Part shown: piece after piece, positions 27,041 to 35,473 of the stretch
How positions within the stretch are numbered: the first letter of the stretch is position 1
Layout: each line of letters starts with the position of its first letter
Assembly: GCF_030730905.1 (NCBI RefSeq)
Contig: NZ_JAVAMP010000004.1
Span: 186,001-250,000, forward strand
Reading direction: 5' to 3'
From: Chengkuizengella axinellae
GTDB lineage: Bacteria; Bacillota; Bacilli; Paenibacillales; KCTC-33759
DNA: 64,000 nt
Notes under the pieces: model-generated
The model's database searches: none
Told to the model about the DNA's origin: nothing
What the model saw: the letters and a program-made list of their open reading frames with translations, nothing else
Made by a program: the position numbers and the translations under genes

Positions 27041-28243
27041 CTATCCGTATAACTCCCAGTCTTTCATCATACGGATTAATGCTTCAAAATAATAATAGTC
27101 ACCCCAGATACAACTTTCGTCTATACCACGACCCCCAGCTTTGAAATAAACAGCATGGCGCAATACACCTTCCTCTTCACTGGCAATCTCTGTCGTATAG
27201 TTTTCATATAGTGATTTTACTGTTAACAATACTGCATTCTCATAGTAGCGGCGATTTGGATCTGCAAGTGGTAAATATCGAACCATTTCTAACATTCCAC
27301 AAATGGCGAGAGCTGCTGCTGAACTATCTCTTTCCTCATCGCCATCGGTAAAAATTAAATCCCAATAACTGATAAAATCTTCTGGGAGACGGTTCAAATA
27401 ATAGTGGGTTACTTTCTTTGTTTGTTCGATTAAACTCCAGTCTTGTGTATAGCGATAACTTAGTGGAAAACCATACATTGCCCACGCTTGACCTCGAGCC
27501 CAGCAAGAATCATCAGCATAACCTTGAAAAGTTTTTCCTCTGATCGGTTTACCTGTATCAACATCCATATAAAAAGTATGGAAGGTGGAAGCATCCTCAC
27601 GAACAATGTGTTTAGCTGCTTGTTGTACATGACTTTCCGCAATATCTCTATAAATCGATTTCCCAGTGACTTCAGAAGCCCAATACAATAAAGGAAGGTT
27701 TAATGTACCATCAATAATCATTCTCCCTCGTTGTTCTGGATCATCTAGTTCACCCCAAGCTTGAATGATGCCTGGCTTTTCATAAAATCTTGTAATTAAT
27801 AAATCTGCTGCTTGTAATGCTGCATCCTTAGCAACTTCATTTCCTGTTAATTTATACGCACTGATACACGATAAACAGTATAAAATTCCTACGTCTTGGT
27901 GATTCACTTCAATCCGTTGCTCAATTCTTTCTTTAAAACTCAATACTTGTTTTTCTGCAACAGTGCGATATTTTTCATCACCAGTCCACTCATATGCAAG
28001 CCAAAGCATCCCTGTCCAGTAACTGTTTGTCCATTCAATATTCCCAATTGGATTATAAATACCATCTTCAGTATTGCTGTCAGGAAAGAGATCTGTGAAT
28101 TTGTCCAAGCTTTGATCTATTTTTGCAATGATTTGCCCAATGGCCTTTTCGATAAAAGCGCGATCGACATCCGGTCTATTTTCAAAACGCTCTAATTGCT
28201 TAATTCCTTCATCATATACTTGTTCTACTTGTACTTTACCCAT
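27041..28243 (-). CDS. Unsaturated glucuronyl hydrolase, GH88
   Basis: A 400-aa (alpha/alpha)6-barrel enzyme that releases the 4,5-unsaturated uronate from lyase-made disaccharides by hydration. Family signatures: NHQDVGILY (first catalytic Asp), MIIDGTLNLPLLYWAS (second catalytic Asp, equivalent to D149 of Bacillus GL1 UGL) and DDSCWARGQAWAMYG. No signal peptide, so it acts after import. GGGAGAGG precedes the ATG. It is the last gene of the kduD-kduI-DUF624-GntR-RraA run and fits directly before KduI in the pathway. Confidence 0.93.
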   Translation of the reverse strand: MGKVQVEQVYDEGIKQLERFENRPDVDRAFIEKAIGQIIAKIDQSLDKFTDLFPDSNTEDGIYNPIGNIEWTNSYWTGMLWLAYEWTGDEKYRTVAEKQVLSFKERIEQRIEVNHQDVGILYCLSCISAYKLTGNEVAKDAALQAADLLITRFYEKPGIIQAWGELDDPEQRGRMIIDGTLNLPLLYWASEVTGKSIYRDIAESHVQQAAKHIVREDASTFHTFYMDVDTGKPIRGKTFQGYADDSCWARGQAWAMYGFPLSYRYTQDWSLIEQTKKVTHYYLNRLPEDFISYWDLIFTDGDEERDSSAAALAICGMLEMVRYLPLADPNRRYYENAVLLTVKSLYENYTTEIASEEEGVLRHAVYFKAGGRGIDESCIWGDYYYFEALIRMMKDWELYG

Positions 28244-28322
28244 TGTTTACCTCTCCCAGTTATAAATAATTTTATTTTTGATTAGTTTGTAATCCATATT
28301 TGTTTCTTTTTTCAGAATGACT

Positions 28323-28988
28323 TTACAAAACCCCAAGCTCTTTATATACTTCTTCTGTTGTAACCCCTTCTAAAAGCTTTTCTCTAACTTTATCTTCTGC
28401 TTCTAATTTTTCCAAAGCCTTTTGAATCACTAACGATTCTACTTTTTGTGGAACAACTACGATTCCATCACGATCTCCAAACATTAAATCATCAGGTTGA
28501 ATTTTGACACCCCCACACTCAATAGGTACGTTATAATCAATCACTTCATTTCTTCCCTTTGAATCAATAGGAATAAACCCCTTTGTAAAAACAGGGAACT
28601 TCATCTCTATGATTTTAGCTGTGTCTCTAGTTAACCCATCTACAATAGCTCCTCTAGCACCTCTTGCTCTTGCTGAAGTGGATAATAACTCGCCCCAAAA
28701 AGCAGATCTCGTTGAACCATTTGTTGTGACTACAAACAAATCCCCTTTTTTCAAGTGGTCTACCGCTTCCATTTGTTTTTGATATGGCGATTCAGGTTGT
28801 TGGTACACATCTACAGCTAATACAGTAAATGCTCTTCCCATCACAACAGAATTACTATCTAATCCTTTCAAACCTGAATGTACCACTTGATTCGTATATC
28901 CTAAATCGTCCAATACATCTGAAATGACAGCTGAATGGAGTATAATAGACAATTTATCAAATTTTGAAACTGTTATTCTTTCACTCAC
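28323..28988 (-). CDS. RraA-like aldolase/decarboxylase family protein
   Basis: A 221-aa protein of the RraA / HMG-aldolase fold. It shows GELLSTSARARGARGAIVDG with the TRD and the FGDRDGIVVVP motif that supplies metal-binding Asp/Glu. Family members cleave 4-hydroxy-2-oxo acids to pyruvate, or regulate RNase E in enterics, where the active site is lost. Placed between the GntR regulator and GH88 in a uronate operon, an aldol cleavage of a 2-keto-3-deoxy sugar acid is a reasonable inference. It starts with GTG at 28988 behind AAGGAGGG. The gap upstream carries a conspicuous palindrome. Confidence 0.82.
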   Translation of the reverse strand: MSERITVSKFDKLSIILHSAVISDVLDDLGYTNQVVHSGLKGLDSNSVVMGRAFTVLAVDVYQQPESPYQKQMEAVDHLKKGDLFVVTTNGSTRSAFWGELLSTSARARGARGAIVDGLTRDTAKIIEMKFPVFTKGFIPIDSKGRNEVIDYNVPIECGGVKIQPDDLMFGDRDGIVVVPQKVESLVIQKALEKLEAEDKVREKLLEGVTTEEVYKELGVL

Positions 28989-29020
28989 TATAAAACCCTC
29001 CTTATAAAATTTTATATATT

Positions 29021-29061
29021 AAATTATCGATAATATTATCGATAATTTAGTGCGCACTAAA
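29021..29061. promoter_or_regulatory. Double palindrome, probable GntR operator and internal promoter region
   Basis: Positions 29021-29048 are a perfect 28-bp palindrome made of ATTATCGATAAT twice, flanked by AA and TT. A second perfect palindrome, TTTAGTGCGCACTAAA, occupies 29046-29061 and overlaps its end. They sit between the GntR gene and the RraA-like gene, an expected place for autoregulation and for a second promoter for the last two genes. Confidence 0.65.
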
Positions 29062-29094
29062 ACGCAATACATTTTTTATGAATGTGGAACAACT

Positions 29095-29745
29095 TTAAAC
29101 TGACACCCCCTTCATCTTCCACCAAACAGCCTTCATATGTTTTAAGAATAATTCCTCTGCCTTTTGTCCATCCCCTGAAGCAACCACTTCAATTAAAGGA
29201 AGATGAGCATCCGCTACACGGTCTAAGCTAGGAAAGTAAACCTGATTTGTAGTATAAATAAACCGCATGATTTTCAGCTCAATTTCATTCCACGTTTTTA
29301 AAATCATTGGATTGCCACATTTTTGGTAAAAAAGACGGTGGAACTCCATATCTTTTTCATTTAACAATATTAAATCATTCTTTAGACTGGCACTTTTCAT
29401 TTCCTCATAAATGATCTTTAATTCACCAATATCCTTTTTCGTAATTTCCTTCATTGTTGTTCTTACAGCATGACCTTCAATTAATGAACGAAGCTCATAT
29501 ATGGCTTCTACCTCTTCAATAGATACATCTGTGACAATAGCACTTTTATTAGGTCGTCTTTCGATCAACCCATCTTGATTTAATCTTTCCAATGCCTCTC
29601 TTACAGGGGCTTGACTAACATTTAACTTGTCGCAAATTTCCAATACTAGCAGAGGATTTCCTGGTTTAATCTCCCCAGTAATAATTGCATTTCTTAAATG
29701 TGTATACACACTTTTACTTAATGATACATTCCTTAACTTTTCCAT
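29095..29745 (-). CDS. GntR-family regulator, FadR/FCD subfamily
   Basis: A 216-aa regulator with a winged helix (about 5-70, SVYTHLRNAIITGEIKPG and APVREALERLNQDGLIERRP) and an all-helical FCD ligand domain (about 75-210) with metal-binding histidines. FCD regulators often sense sugar acids or other carboxylates; here an uronate-pathway intermediate is the likely signal. Its ATG shares a base with the stop codon of the DUF624 gene (TAATG), which implies coupled translation. The palindromes at 29021-29061 are candidate operators. Confidence 0.9.
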   Translation of the reverse strand: MEKLRNVSLSKSVYTHLRNAIITGEIKPGNPLLVLEICDKLNVSQAPVREALERLNQDGLIERRPNKSAIVTDVSIEEVEAIYELRSLIEGHAVRTTMKEITKKDIGELKIIYEEMKSASLKNDLILLNEKDMEFHRLFYQKCGNPMILKTWNEIELKIMRFIYTTNQVYFPSLDRVADAHLPLIEVVASGDGQKAEELFLKHMKAVWWKMKGVSV

Positions 29746-30389
29746 TATGAATCCGCCTTTACATCAAACTTCTCAAATGCATGATGAGTAATCCACATCC
29801 ATCCAAACGCCAACAAGCTCACATTTAATATTGGTAATAAACCGGGCATAAATCTGGTCCATAAAAATAAAACAATCACTAGTACAACTAATCCAATTGT
29901 ATGAAATGGACGTATAACAGCGATCCAAAAAGCTTGCTTTAATACTTTGAAACCCTTTAATTCAAAATGAACTAATACAGGTATCCAGTAAGCAGTAATA
30001 ACAACCATAAATAGTAAAAGTAAAAACGTAACATATATCAATATATTTGCCCAAACTCCTCCGATTTGCATAAACCAATACACATATAAAACAAGAGAGG
30101 TCGAAACAAAGCATATGATATATCCGATGATGTTAGCCTGAACAAAGTACGCTCGAAAATATTGACGATAGGTTGAAAAAAGAGGAAGATCTGTACGTCC
30201 TCTTATCCATTGACGAACAGTTGCCATTAAAGCAGCTGTGGCAGGAAAAAGTCCACCAAAAAATAGACCCAAAATAATAAATCCAGCATATAAAAGCTGT
30301 AGATAGGTTAGTTTTACAAACCAATCCAAACCTGTGTACAACTTCCCCATAAATGTTCCTTCCACCATTGTGCTCACCTCAATTTTCAA
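29745..30389 (-). CDS. DUF624 (YesL-like) membrane protein
   Basis: A 214-aa integral membrane protein with five or so hydrophobic segments and the YesL-type opening (TGLDWFVKLTYLQLLYAGFI, then FFGGLFPATAALMATVRQWI). DUF624 proteins are typically found in Bacillales sugar-uptake and polysaccharide operons, but their biochemical role is not established. It sits between kduI and the GntR gene. Confidence 0.85.
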   Translation of the reverse strand: MKIEVSTMVEGTFMGKLYTGLDWFVKLTYLQLLYAGFIILGLFFGGLFPATAALMATVRQWIRGRTDLPLFSTYRQYFRAYFVQANIIGYIICFVSTSLVLYVYWFMQIGGVWANILIYVTFLLLLFMVVITAYWIPVLVHFELKGFKVLKQAFWIAVIRPFHTIGLVVLVIVLFLWTRFMPGLLPILNVSLLAFGWMWITHHAFEKFDVKADS

Positions 30390-30412
30390 TATCGTTTTTT
30401 ATATTTAAATCA

Positions 30413-31243
30413 TTATCTCAATTGATCCATTGGAACAAATTCCATGTCTGTAAATGTATAATTTTCCCCTGCCATTCCCCAAATAAAGGAATATCTTCCT
30501 GTGCCAATCCCAGAGTGAATAGACCAACTAGGTGAAATCACGGCTTGTTCATTTTTCACAACGAGATGACGAGTTTCATCTGGTTTACCCATGAAATGGA
30601 ATGTACGAGTTTGCTCCTCCATATCAAAATAAAAATAAACTTCCATACGTCGGTCATGAATATGAGCTGGCATTGTATTCCATCTGCTGTTTCCTTCTAA
30701 TAATGTCATACCCATCATCAATTGACAGCTCTGAACCCCGTCTGCATGAATATATTGATAAATCGTTCTCTTATTAGACTCTTCTTCAGAACCAAGTTGA
30801 ACTGGTGTTGCATCTTCAATGCTCAGCTTTGTTGTTTCAAGCACTGCATGTGCAAGTGATGAAAGAAAATAGAATCTAGCCTGATTTCCACCTTCTCCAT
30901 TTATGAACTGAACTTCCTTTGTCCCCTTTGCCACATACAAACAATCTTTTGTATCTAACTCAAACTCTTTACCATCTGCAATAACCGTTCCTCTGCCCCC
31001 AACATTAATGATGCCTAACTCACGACGTTCTAAGAAATATTCCGTTTTTAATGTATCGGCGTCCTCAAGCACTAGAGGGGAGTCTGTTGGGCATGCCCCA
31101 CCTACAACCATACGATCTTCATGGGAATACAACATGTTTACCTTGCCATCTTCAAATAATGATTCTATTAAAAAGTTCTCTCGTAATTCTGTCGTATTAA
31201 ACCTTTCTATTTCTTCATAATGTCTTGCGTGACGTATTTCCAT
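30413..31243 (-). CDS. kduI: 5-dehydro-4-deoxy-D-glucuronate isomerase
   Basis: A 276-aa cupin-fold isomerase, full length for KduI. It converts the ketouronate formed from the unsaturated uronate to 2,5-diketo-3-deoxygluconate. The zinc-binding motif is seen in PAHIHDRRMEVYFYF. It opens with the family sequence MEIRHARHYEEIERFNTTEL. It lies 53 nt after kduD on the same strand. Confidence 0.95.
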   Translation of the reverse strand: MEIRHARHYEEIERFNTTELRENFLIESLFEDGKVNMLYSHEDRMVVGGACPTDSPLVLEDADTLKTEYFLERRELGIINVGGRGTVIADGKEFELDTKDCLYVAKGTKEVQFINGEGGNQARFYFLSSLAHAVLETTKLSIEDATPVQLGSEEESNKRTIYQYIHADGVQSCQLMMGMTLLEGNSRWNTMPAHIHDRRMEVYFYFDMEEQTRTFHFMGKPDETRHLVVKNEQAVISPSWSIHSGIGTGRYSFIWGMAGENYTFTDMEFVPMDQLR

Positions 31244-31296
31244 TTCTTCTCCTCTTTCCCTTTACTTTTATTATCTAACCCTCAAATTACTATTTT

Positions 31297-32049
31297 CTAA
31301 AAATTCATCCATCCACCATCAACACATAAGATATGTCCATTGACATAATTGGAAGCATCTGAAGCTAAAAATACAGTGGGACCTGCTAAATCTTCTGGTG
31401 TACCCCAACGACCTGCTGGAATTCTAGATAAAATAAATTCATTGCGTTCAGCATCATTTCTTAATGCTTCTGTATTATCTGTTGCCATATATCCAGGAGC
31501 TATTGCATTAACGTTGATCCCTTTTGAAGCCCATTCATTTGCAAGTGATTTGGTTAACCCAGCTACACCATGTTTACTTGCAGTGTACGCAGGAACTCGA
31601 AGTCCACCTTGAAATGAAAGCATGGATGCAATATTTATAATTTTCCCTTGTCCACGCTTAAGCATATGTTTACCAACAATGGAACACATTAAAAATACAG
31701 CATCTAAATTAACGTCCATTACAGCTTTCCAATCTTCTTGTGTAAATTCAGCTGCTGGAGATCGACGAATAATTCCTGCATTATTAACAAGAATATCAAT
31801 ATGACCTGCTTGTTCAATCGCTTCCAAAGCAGCTTTTTCCACCTCAGCTGACTTAGAAAAATCAGCCTGAATACGATAAAACCTTCTATTTAGTGACTCT
31901 ACTTCTGATTTTGTATTCTCCATACCGCTTACACCAATACCTACAATGTCTGCTCCTGCTTTAGCAAGTGCTAAAGCCATTGCTTTTCCTAAACCTCGAC
32001 TAGCACCTGTGACAATAGCGACCTTTCCCTCTAGCTGTATAACTGACAT
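31297..32049 (-). CDS. kduD: 2-dehydro-3-deoxy-D-gluconate 5-dehydrogenase
   Basis: A 250-aa short-chain dehydrogenase that reduces the KduI product to 2-keto-3-deoxygluconate with NAD(P)H. Cofactor motif VTGASRGLGKA at about residue 13, NNAG at about 88, catalytic YTASK at about 155, and the family ending GHILCVDGGWMNF. First gene of the kduD-kduI-DUF624-GntR-RraA-GH88 unit, with promoter module G upstream. Confidence 0.94.
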   Translation of the reverse strand: MSVIQLEGKVAIVTGASRGLGKAMALALAKAGADIVGIGVSGMENTKSEVESLNRRFYRIQADFSKSAEVEKAALEAIEQAGHIDILVNNAGIIRRSPAAEFTQEDWKAVMDVNLDAVFLMCSIVGKHMLKRGQGKIINIASMLSFQGGLRVPAYTASKHGVAGLTKSLANEWASKGINVNAIAPGYMATDNTEALRNDAERNEFILSRIPAGRWGTPEDLAGPTVFLASDASNYVNGHILCVDGGWMNF

Positions 32050-32132
32050 ACGTTTCCCTCCTTACACTTATGTTTATTGAAAAGACATCAAGCCTCTCTC
32101 CTTTAAACATGAATCATTTTGTATTTAAATTA

Positions 32133-32180
32133 ATTTTAAACGCTTTCAAGAACGGATATAAGATGAAAGATTTATACCCC
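32133..32180 (-). promoter_or_regulatory. Shared promoter module, copy G (kduD operon)
   Basis: Coding orientation: GGGGTATAAATCTTTCATC, spacer starting TTATA, TGAAAGCGTTTAAAA with -10 TAAAAT (plus 32133-32138). The last block also matches cre at 13 of 14 positions. Confidence 0.75.
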
Positions 32181-32368
32181 TACTTCACTTTAAAAATATA
32201 GAACTTCTAAAACAACAACAATACTTTAGGGAAAGCGCTTCCCCTTAATAGTATACATTATTCATTATGATATAACAAAAATTTATAGTAATATAGGAAA
32301 CGTTTACATGTACTTGTGTTTTTTAAGATACCTACTCTTTAAACATGATTCGTTTTGTGTATAATTGA

Positions 32369-32382
32369 TTTAAGCGTTTTCA
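32369..32382. promoter_or_regulatory. cre-like site before the histidine kinase gene
   Basis: TTTAAGCGTTTTCA matches the cre consensus at 13 of 14 positions, about 37 nt before the ATG of the kinase gene. Confidence 0.55.
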
Positions 32383-32419
32383 ATATAGAGATTAGACTAT
32401 AAAACGGAGATGAAGAAAC

Positions 32420-33937
32420 ATGTTGTATATCGCTATTATTTTTCTATTTATTACTGCTCTTTTCACTTATAAAAATATGAAAAGTGATTCTATTCGTTTT
32501 TTGTACGGCATGATTATTGGGTGGGTTATTTCATATATTGCTTTGATATTGTATTTAAGCAAGTTTAACTATTACTACAATATTGTGAGTCAATTTTTCA
32601 ACTTTAGTCCTGATACTTGGAATTACCTTGTCCTACAAAATTTTGATCCGATTGTGCTGCTTCGTTTCTTAAACCTTGGCATTGTACTCTTTTATTTTTC
32701 TTTTTTAGGATTTTCAATTTCTTTTATCAACAGTCGTGCCAAATCAAAACGAATATACCATTGGTATATATGGATGAGCATTATCGCTTTTACTCAAATT
32801 TTATTTTACGATCCTAAATTTAATGTTTTTCTACAGGATATATCTCTATACTGGGATAGATTATCTTTATATCACCTTTACTCAACAATAGGCGATTTTG
32901 TTTTCAAATCGATTAATTTATTATATTTAGCCATTGGTTTATCATTATTAGCTATATACTATTTTAAACACAGACGTATTCGATTTATACGAAATTATAC
33001 TTTGTTTAACCTATTAAGCCTTTTACCTGTTACCTTCTTGTTTGTCGCTATGTTTTCATGGGCACCAGATATTCTAATTAAAACAACCTTTAGCCATATT
33101 TATTTAAACTACTTACAGCCACAAATCAATTTACAGCTGATTGAGCTGCGTTTATTTCCAATCATCGTCCTGATTACGCTTGGTTTTATGACTTTTAATG
33201 TGTATAAGTATAATTCTATTGAAACTTATTATCGCAATATGAATGTGTCCATCAATCGTAAAATTAAAACGGCTTCAACCGGAGTTCGAGCTTTTACTCA
33301 CGCTATTAAAAACCATCTTCTGGCGATTCAATCGGAAACTGAATATTTGAAGGAATTACATGAAAAGGATAAAGAAACAAGTTATAGTTTAGATCTTATT
33401 CTGAAATCTACCGATCAGGCTTTTCACAGCATTGATGATGCAGCAAACAAACTAAAGCAAATCACATTAAATATGAAACCAATACGACTTCATGTTCCGA
33501 TTCAAAGGGCATTAAATCGAATCAGTTTATCAACAACACACGTCAATATACAATATAAACAAGCCGAGCAACCTCTAATTGTTTATCAAGATGAGGAACA
33601 CATGAATGAAGTAATATACAATATTGTAAAAAATGCAATAGAAGCCATTTCAGAAAAGAAAGGTTCTATTACAATCGAAGCAAAGGAAATCGATGAGTGG
33701 GCCGTCATTTCAATTAAAGATACTGGACCAGGGATTCCAAAAGAGAATTTGGAAGAAGTCTTTGCTCCTTTTTATTCAACAAAATCACCTGTGGCAAACT
33801 GGGGTGTAGGACTTTCTTATTGTCATCAAATTGTAACGGGACATGATGGAAAAATTGAGGTAGAGAGTGATCTAGGAAAAGGGACTCAATTCAATATTTA
33901 TTTACCTTTGTTTAAAAAAGGGGAGATGAAAAGCTAG
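32420..33937 (+). CDS. Sensor histidine kinase with multi-span membrane domain
   Basis: A 505-aa kinase. Residues 1-270 hold about seven hydrophobic spans and no large outside domain. The phospho-acceptor region AFTHAIKNHLLAIQSETEYL has its His at about residue 294. The ATP-binding domain shows the N box (IYNIVKNAIEAI), G1 (DTGPGIP), F box (FAPFYSTKSP) and G2 (GVGLSYCHQIV). No response regulator gene is adjacent. The LuxR-type regulator at 57564 is the only one in the window and is a possible partner. Its divergent position from kduD makes it a candidate sensor for the polysaccharide regulon. Confidence 0.88.
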   Translation: MLYIAIIFLFITALFTYKNMKSDSIRFLYGMIIGWVISYIALILYLSKFNYYYNIVSQFFNFSPDTWNYLVLQNFDPIVLLRFLNLGIVLFYFSFLGFSISFINSRAKSKRIYHWYIWMSIIAFTQILFYDPKFNVFLQDISLYWDRLSLYHLYSTIGDFVFKSINLLYLAIGLSLLAIYYFKHRRIRFIRNYTLFNLLSLLPVTFLFVAMFSWAPDILIKTTFSHIYLNYLQPQINLQLIELRLFPIIVLITLGFMTFNVYKYNSIETYYRNMNVSINRKIKTASTGVRAFTHAIKNHLLAIQSETEYLKELHEKDKETSYSLDLILKSTDQAFHSIDDAANKLKQITLNMKPIRLHVPIQRALNRISLSTTHVNIQYKQAEQPLIVYQDEEHMNEVIYNIVKNAIEAISEKKGSITIEAKEIDEWAVISIKDTGPGIPKENLEEVFAPFYSTKSPVANWGVGLSYCHQIVTGHDGKIEVESDLGKGTQFNIYLPLFKKGEMKS

Positions 33938-33944
33938 TATCACT

Positions 33945-34210
33945 TTATTGAGGGGCTTTAGTCTGAAGCAGTTTCAGTCCCATCCCTATAAAAACAATGA
34001 CTGTGATTTTGTTTAATATATTGGCTAACCAAATGCGACTAACAAAGTGTGGATGATTGAACCCGTTATAATGCCAAGGACTGAATATATACCTGCATTT
34101 TTTCCTTGAGATACACTTCTTCCAATAATATACATCCTATCTGTACCAGGGATTAAATTTAATAAAATACCTGAAAGAATAAATACCTCGTAATTGATGA
34201 TTCCAAACAT
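33945..34210 (-). pseudogene. LysE/RhtB-family exporter remnant with internal deletion
   Basis: The N-terminal 61 codons (from the ATG at 34210; FGIINYEVFILSGILLNLIP, then GTDRMYIIGRSVSQGKNAGI) are clearly the start of a LysE/RhtB amino-acid exporter, normally about 205 aa. A stop follows at 34025. In the next frame, down to 33945, is the typical C-terminus (NKITVIVFIGMGLKLLQ). Roughly the middle 110 residues are missing, so this is a deleted, frameshifted relic. Confidence 0.8.
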
Positions 34211-34237
34211 TTTATCCCTCCCTCATAATCATGTTAC

Positions 34238-34252
34238 TAAAATTTTATTTTA
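34238..34252. repeat. Degenerate copy of the 16-nt array element
   Basis: TAAAATTTTATTTTA has both arms TAAAA and TTTTA but a 5-nt rather than 6-nt centre. It lies 28 nt before the LysE remnant start and may mark the downstream edge of the array. Confidence 0.35.
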
Positions 34253-34452
34253 TAAAGGAAAAAATTACAATAAAAATTGTTTCTAATCAATATTATAGTT
34301 TGTTTGTTAGGACCTTCCATCCAGATTTAACTAAACAAGATGGAATATTGAAGTGGCATTCTTGCAGGGGTTTCTTTATTATTTTCTTTCATTTTCTTCC
34401 CTCTTTGAGCAAATTTTCAATCTGTAAATTAATGCTTATTTTACTATTAAAT

Positions 34453-34914
34453 TTATTTCTGAATAACCAAGATAGAAGTATCAATATTTTCCTGATTACA
34501 ACCATTTAATAGGTAATGCTTGTAATGATTCATCTCTTCTGTTTCTTCTATTATGATTGTTTTACATATAAAAGTACTTACATGTCTTTTACCATAACGA
34601 TCTCTTGTAGTATCAATTGTTGTAATAATATTTTCCCCATCATACTCAAGATCTCGTAGGATTGCATCTCCTTCTATAGTATATCTTACAATTTTGATTT
34701 CATCCTTAATTCCTTGGTTAATATTTTCAATAAATCGCATAAATATATCAATATTGGTTATTTCACCATGTATATCAACAATATCTTCATCTGATGGGTT
34801 GTATTCGCTAATATCAACATCTTCGCTAATATCATCATGTGATGGATTATATTCGCTACAACCAGATATTCCTATTATTATCAATATTGCTATAAGGAAT
34901 TTTAACTCTTTCAT
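34453..34914 (-). CDS. DUF4362-type lipoprotein
   Basis: A 153-aa lipoprotein: hydrophobic signal then lipobox GISGC. An internal repeat (SEYNPSHDDIS and SEYNPSDEDI) is followed by the DUF4362 region (IVRYTIEGDAILRDLEYDG, TTRDRYGKRHV, a C-terminal NGC). Function of the family unknown. AGGAGG precedes the ATG, and an array element ends 2 nt before it. Confidence 0.75.
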   Translation of the reverse strand: MKELKFLIAILIIIGISGCSEYNPSHDDISEDVDISEYNPSDEDIVDIHGEITNIDIFMRFIENINQGIKDEIKIVRYTIEGDAILRDLEYDGENIITTIDTTRDRYGKRHVSTFICKTIIIEETEEMNHYKHYLLNGCNQENIDTSILVIQK

Positions 34915-34928
34915 TTATAATCCTCCTA

Positions 34929-34944
34929 TAAAATTCCAATTTTA
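34929..34944. repeat. Array element copy 1
   Basis: TAAAATTCCAATTTTA. Starts 14 nt upstream of the DUF4362 start codon and lies 24 nt from the stop of the tiny membrane gene. Extended arms ATAAAATT/AATTTTAT make this the most symmetrical copy. Confidence 0.75.
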
Positions 34945-34968
34945 TTAACCATTCATCTAAAAAAAATA

Positions 34969-35121
34969 TTAATCATTTTTTGATTTTAATTCATCTTTAA
35001 TTTCTTTTAGTATAGCGATCTTTTTATTATTTTGCTTTATAATTTGGTAAGAGTTCGACAACAGTAATAAACCACCAAACAATAAAATTACTACTAACAT
35101 CAATAAAAATAAATCGAGCAT
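34969..35121 (-). CDS. Tiny membrane protein (50 aa)
   Basis: ATG at 35121 with GAGGTGG 7 nt upstream. The product has one membrane helix (LDLFLLMLVVILLFGGLLLL) and then a charged tail (KQNNKKIAILKEIKDELKSK), a phage- or toxin-like single-span layout. No family recognised. Confidence 0.55.
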   Translation of the reverse strand: MLDLFLLMLVVILLFGGLLLLSNSYQIIKQNNKKIAILKEIKDELKSKND

Positions 35122-35141
35122 AACAATCCACCTCTATCCTG

Positions 35142-35157
35142 TAAAATCCGAATTTTA
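35142..35157. repeat. Array element copy 2
   Basis: TAAAATCCGAATTTTA, between the tiny membrane gene start (35121) and the stop of the next gene (35183). Confidence 0.75.
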
Positions 35158-35182
35158 TTGATTACTTCTTCTATTTTAAATT

Positions 35183-35428
35183 TCACTTTATTTTATCTTT
35201 AACAATTATTAATATGTTCTTTAAAATATCCCAAATTAGAAAAAGCCCTAATGCAATACTGAAAAAACTTATAAGTAAATACGATGGGTGCGTTATTATT
35301 GAATCTGCTCCTGTTCTTACTGACAATCTGAATTCTCCTAAAAATATTGAAATAGTACCTTTATATATAAAATATAAAGCAATAGAAGCCTTGAATAAGT
35401 TCACTATAATTTTAGGTAATATGTCCAC
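35183..35428 (-). CDS. Small membrane protein, unknown
   Basis: An 81-aa protein with two hydrophobic segments (about 8-28 and 47-70). Start is GTG at 35428 behind GAAAGGAAAG. No recognised family. It is flanked by array elements on both sides. Confidence 0.55.
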   Translation of the reverse strand: MDILPKIIVNLFKASIALYFIYKGTISIFLGEFRLSVRTGADSIITHPSYLLISFFSIALGLFLIWDILKNILIIVKDKIK

Positions 35429-35445
35429 ATTATCTTTCCTTTCAA

Positions 35446-35461
35446 TAAAATTACCGTTTTA
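35446..35461. repeat. Array element copy 3
   Basis: TAAAATTACCGTTTTA. Lies 12 nt after the stop of the HTH/TPR remnant and just upstream of the ribosome site of the next gene. Confidence 0.75.
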
Positions 35462-35473
35462 CCCAGTCTGGAA

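Larger units (their letters stand above)
32050..32419. other. Divergent control region between kduD and a histidine kinase gene
   Basis: No gene. It contains the shared promoter module (32133-32180) for kduD and several cre-like sites. These are a symmetrical GGGAAAGCGCTTCCCC near 32229, AGGAAACGTTTACA at 32295-32308, and TTTAAGCGTTTTCA at 32369-32382. Their density suggests strong catabolite control in both directions. Confidence 0.65.

Noticed and set aside
34231-34509. A 92-aa plus-strand reading frame
   Set aside because: It overlaps the end of the DUF4362 gene in antisense, has no ribosome site and shows no recognisable domain; chance frame in A+T-rich DNA.
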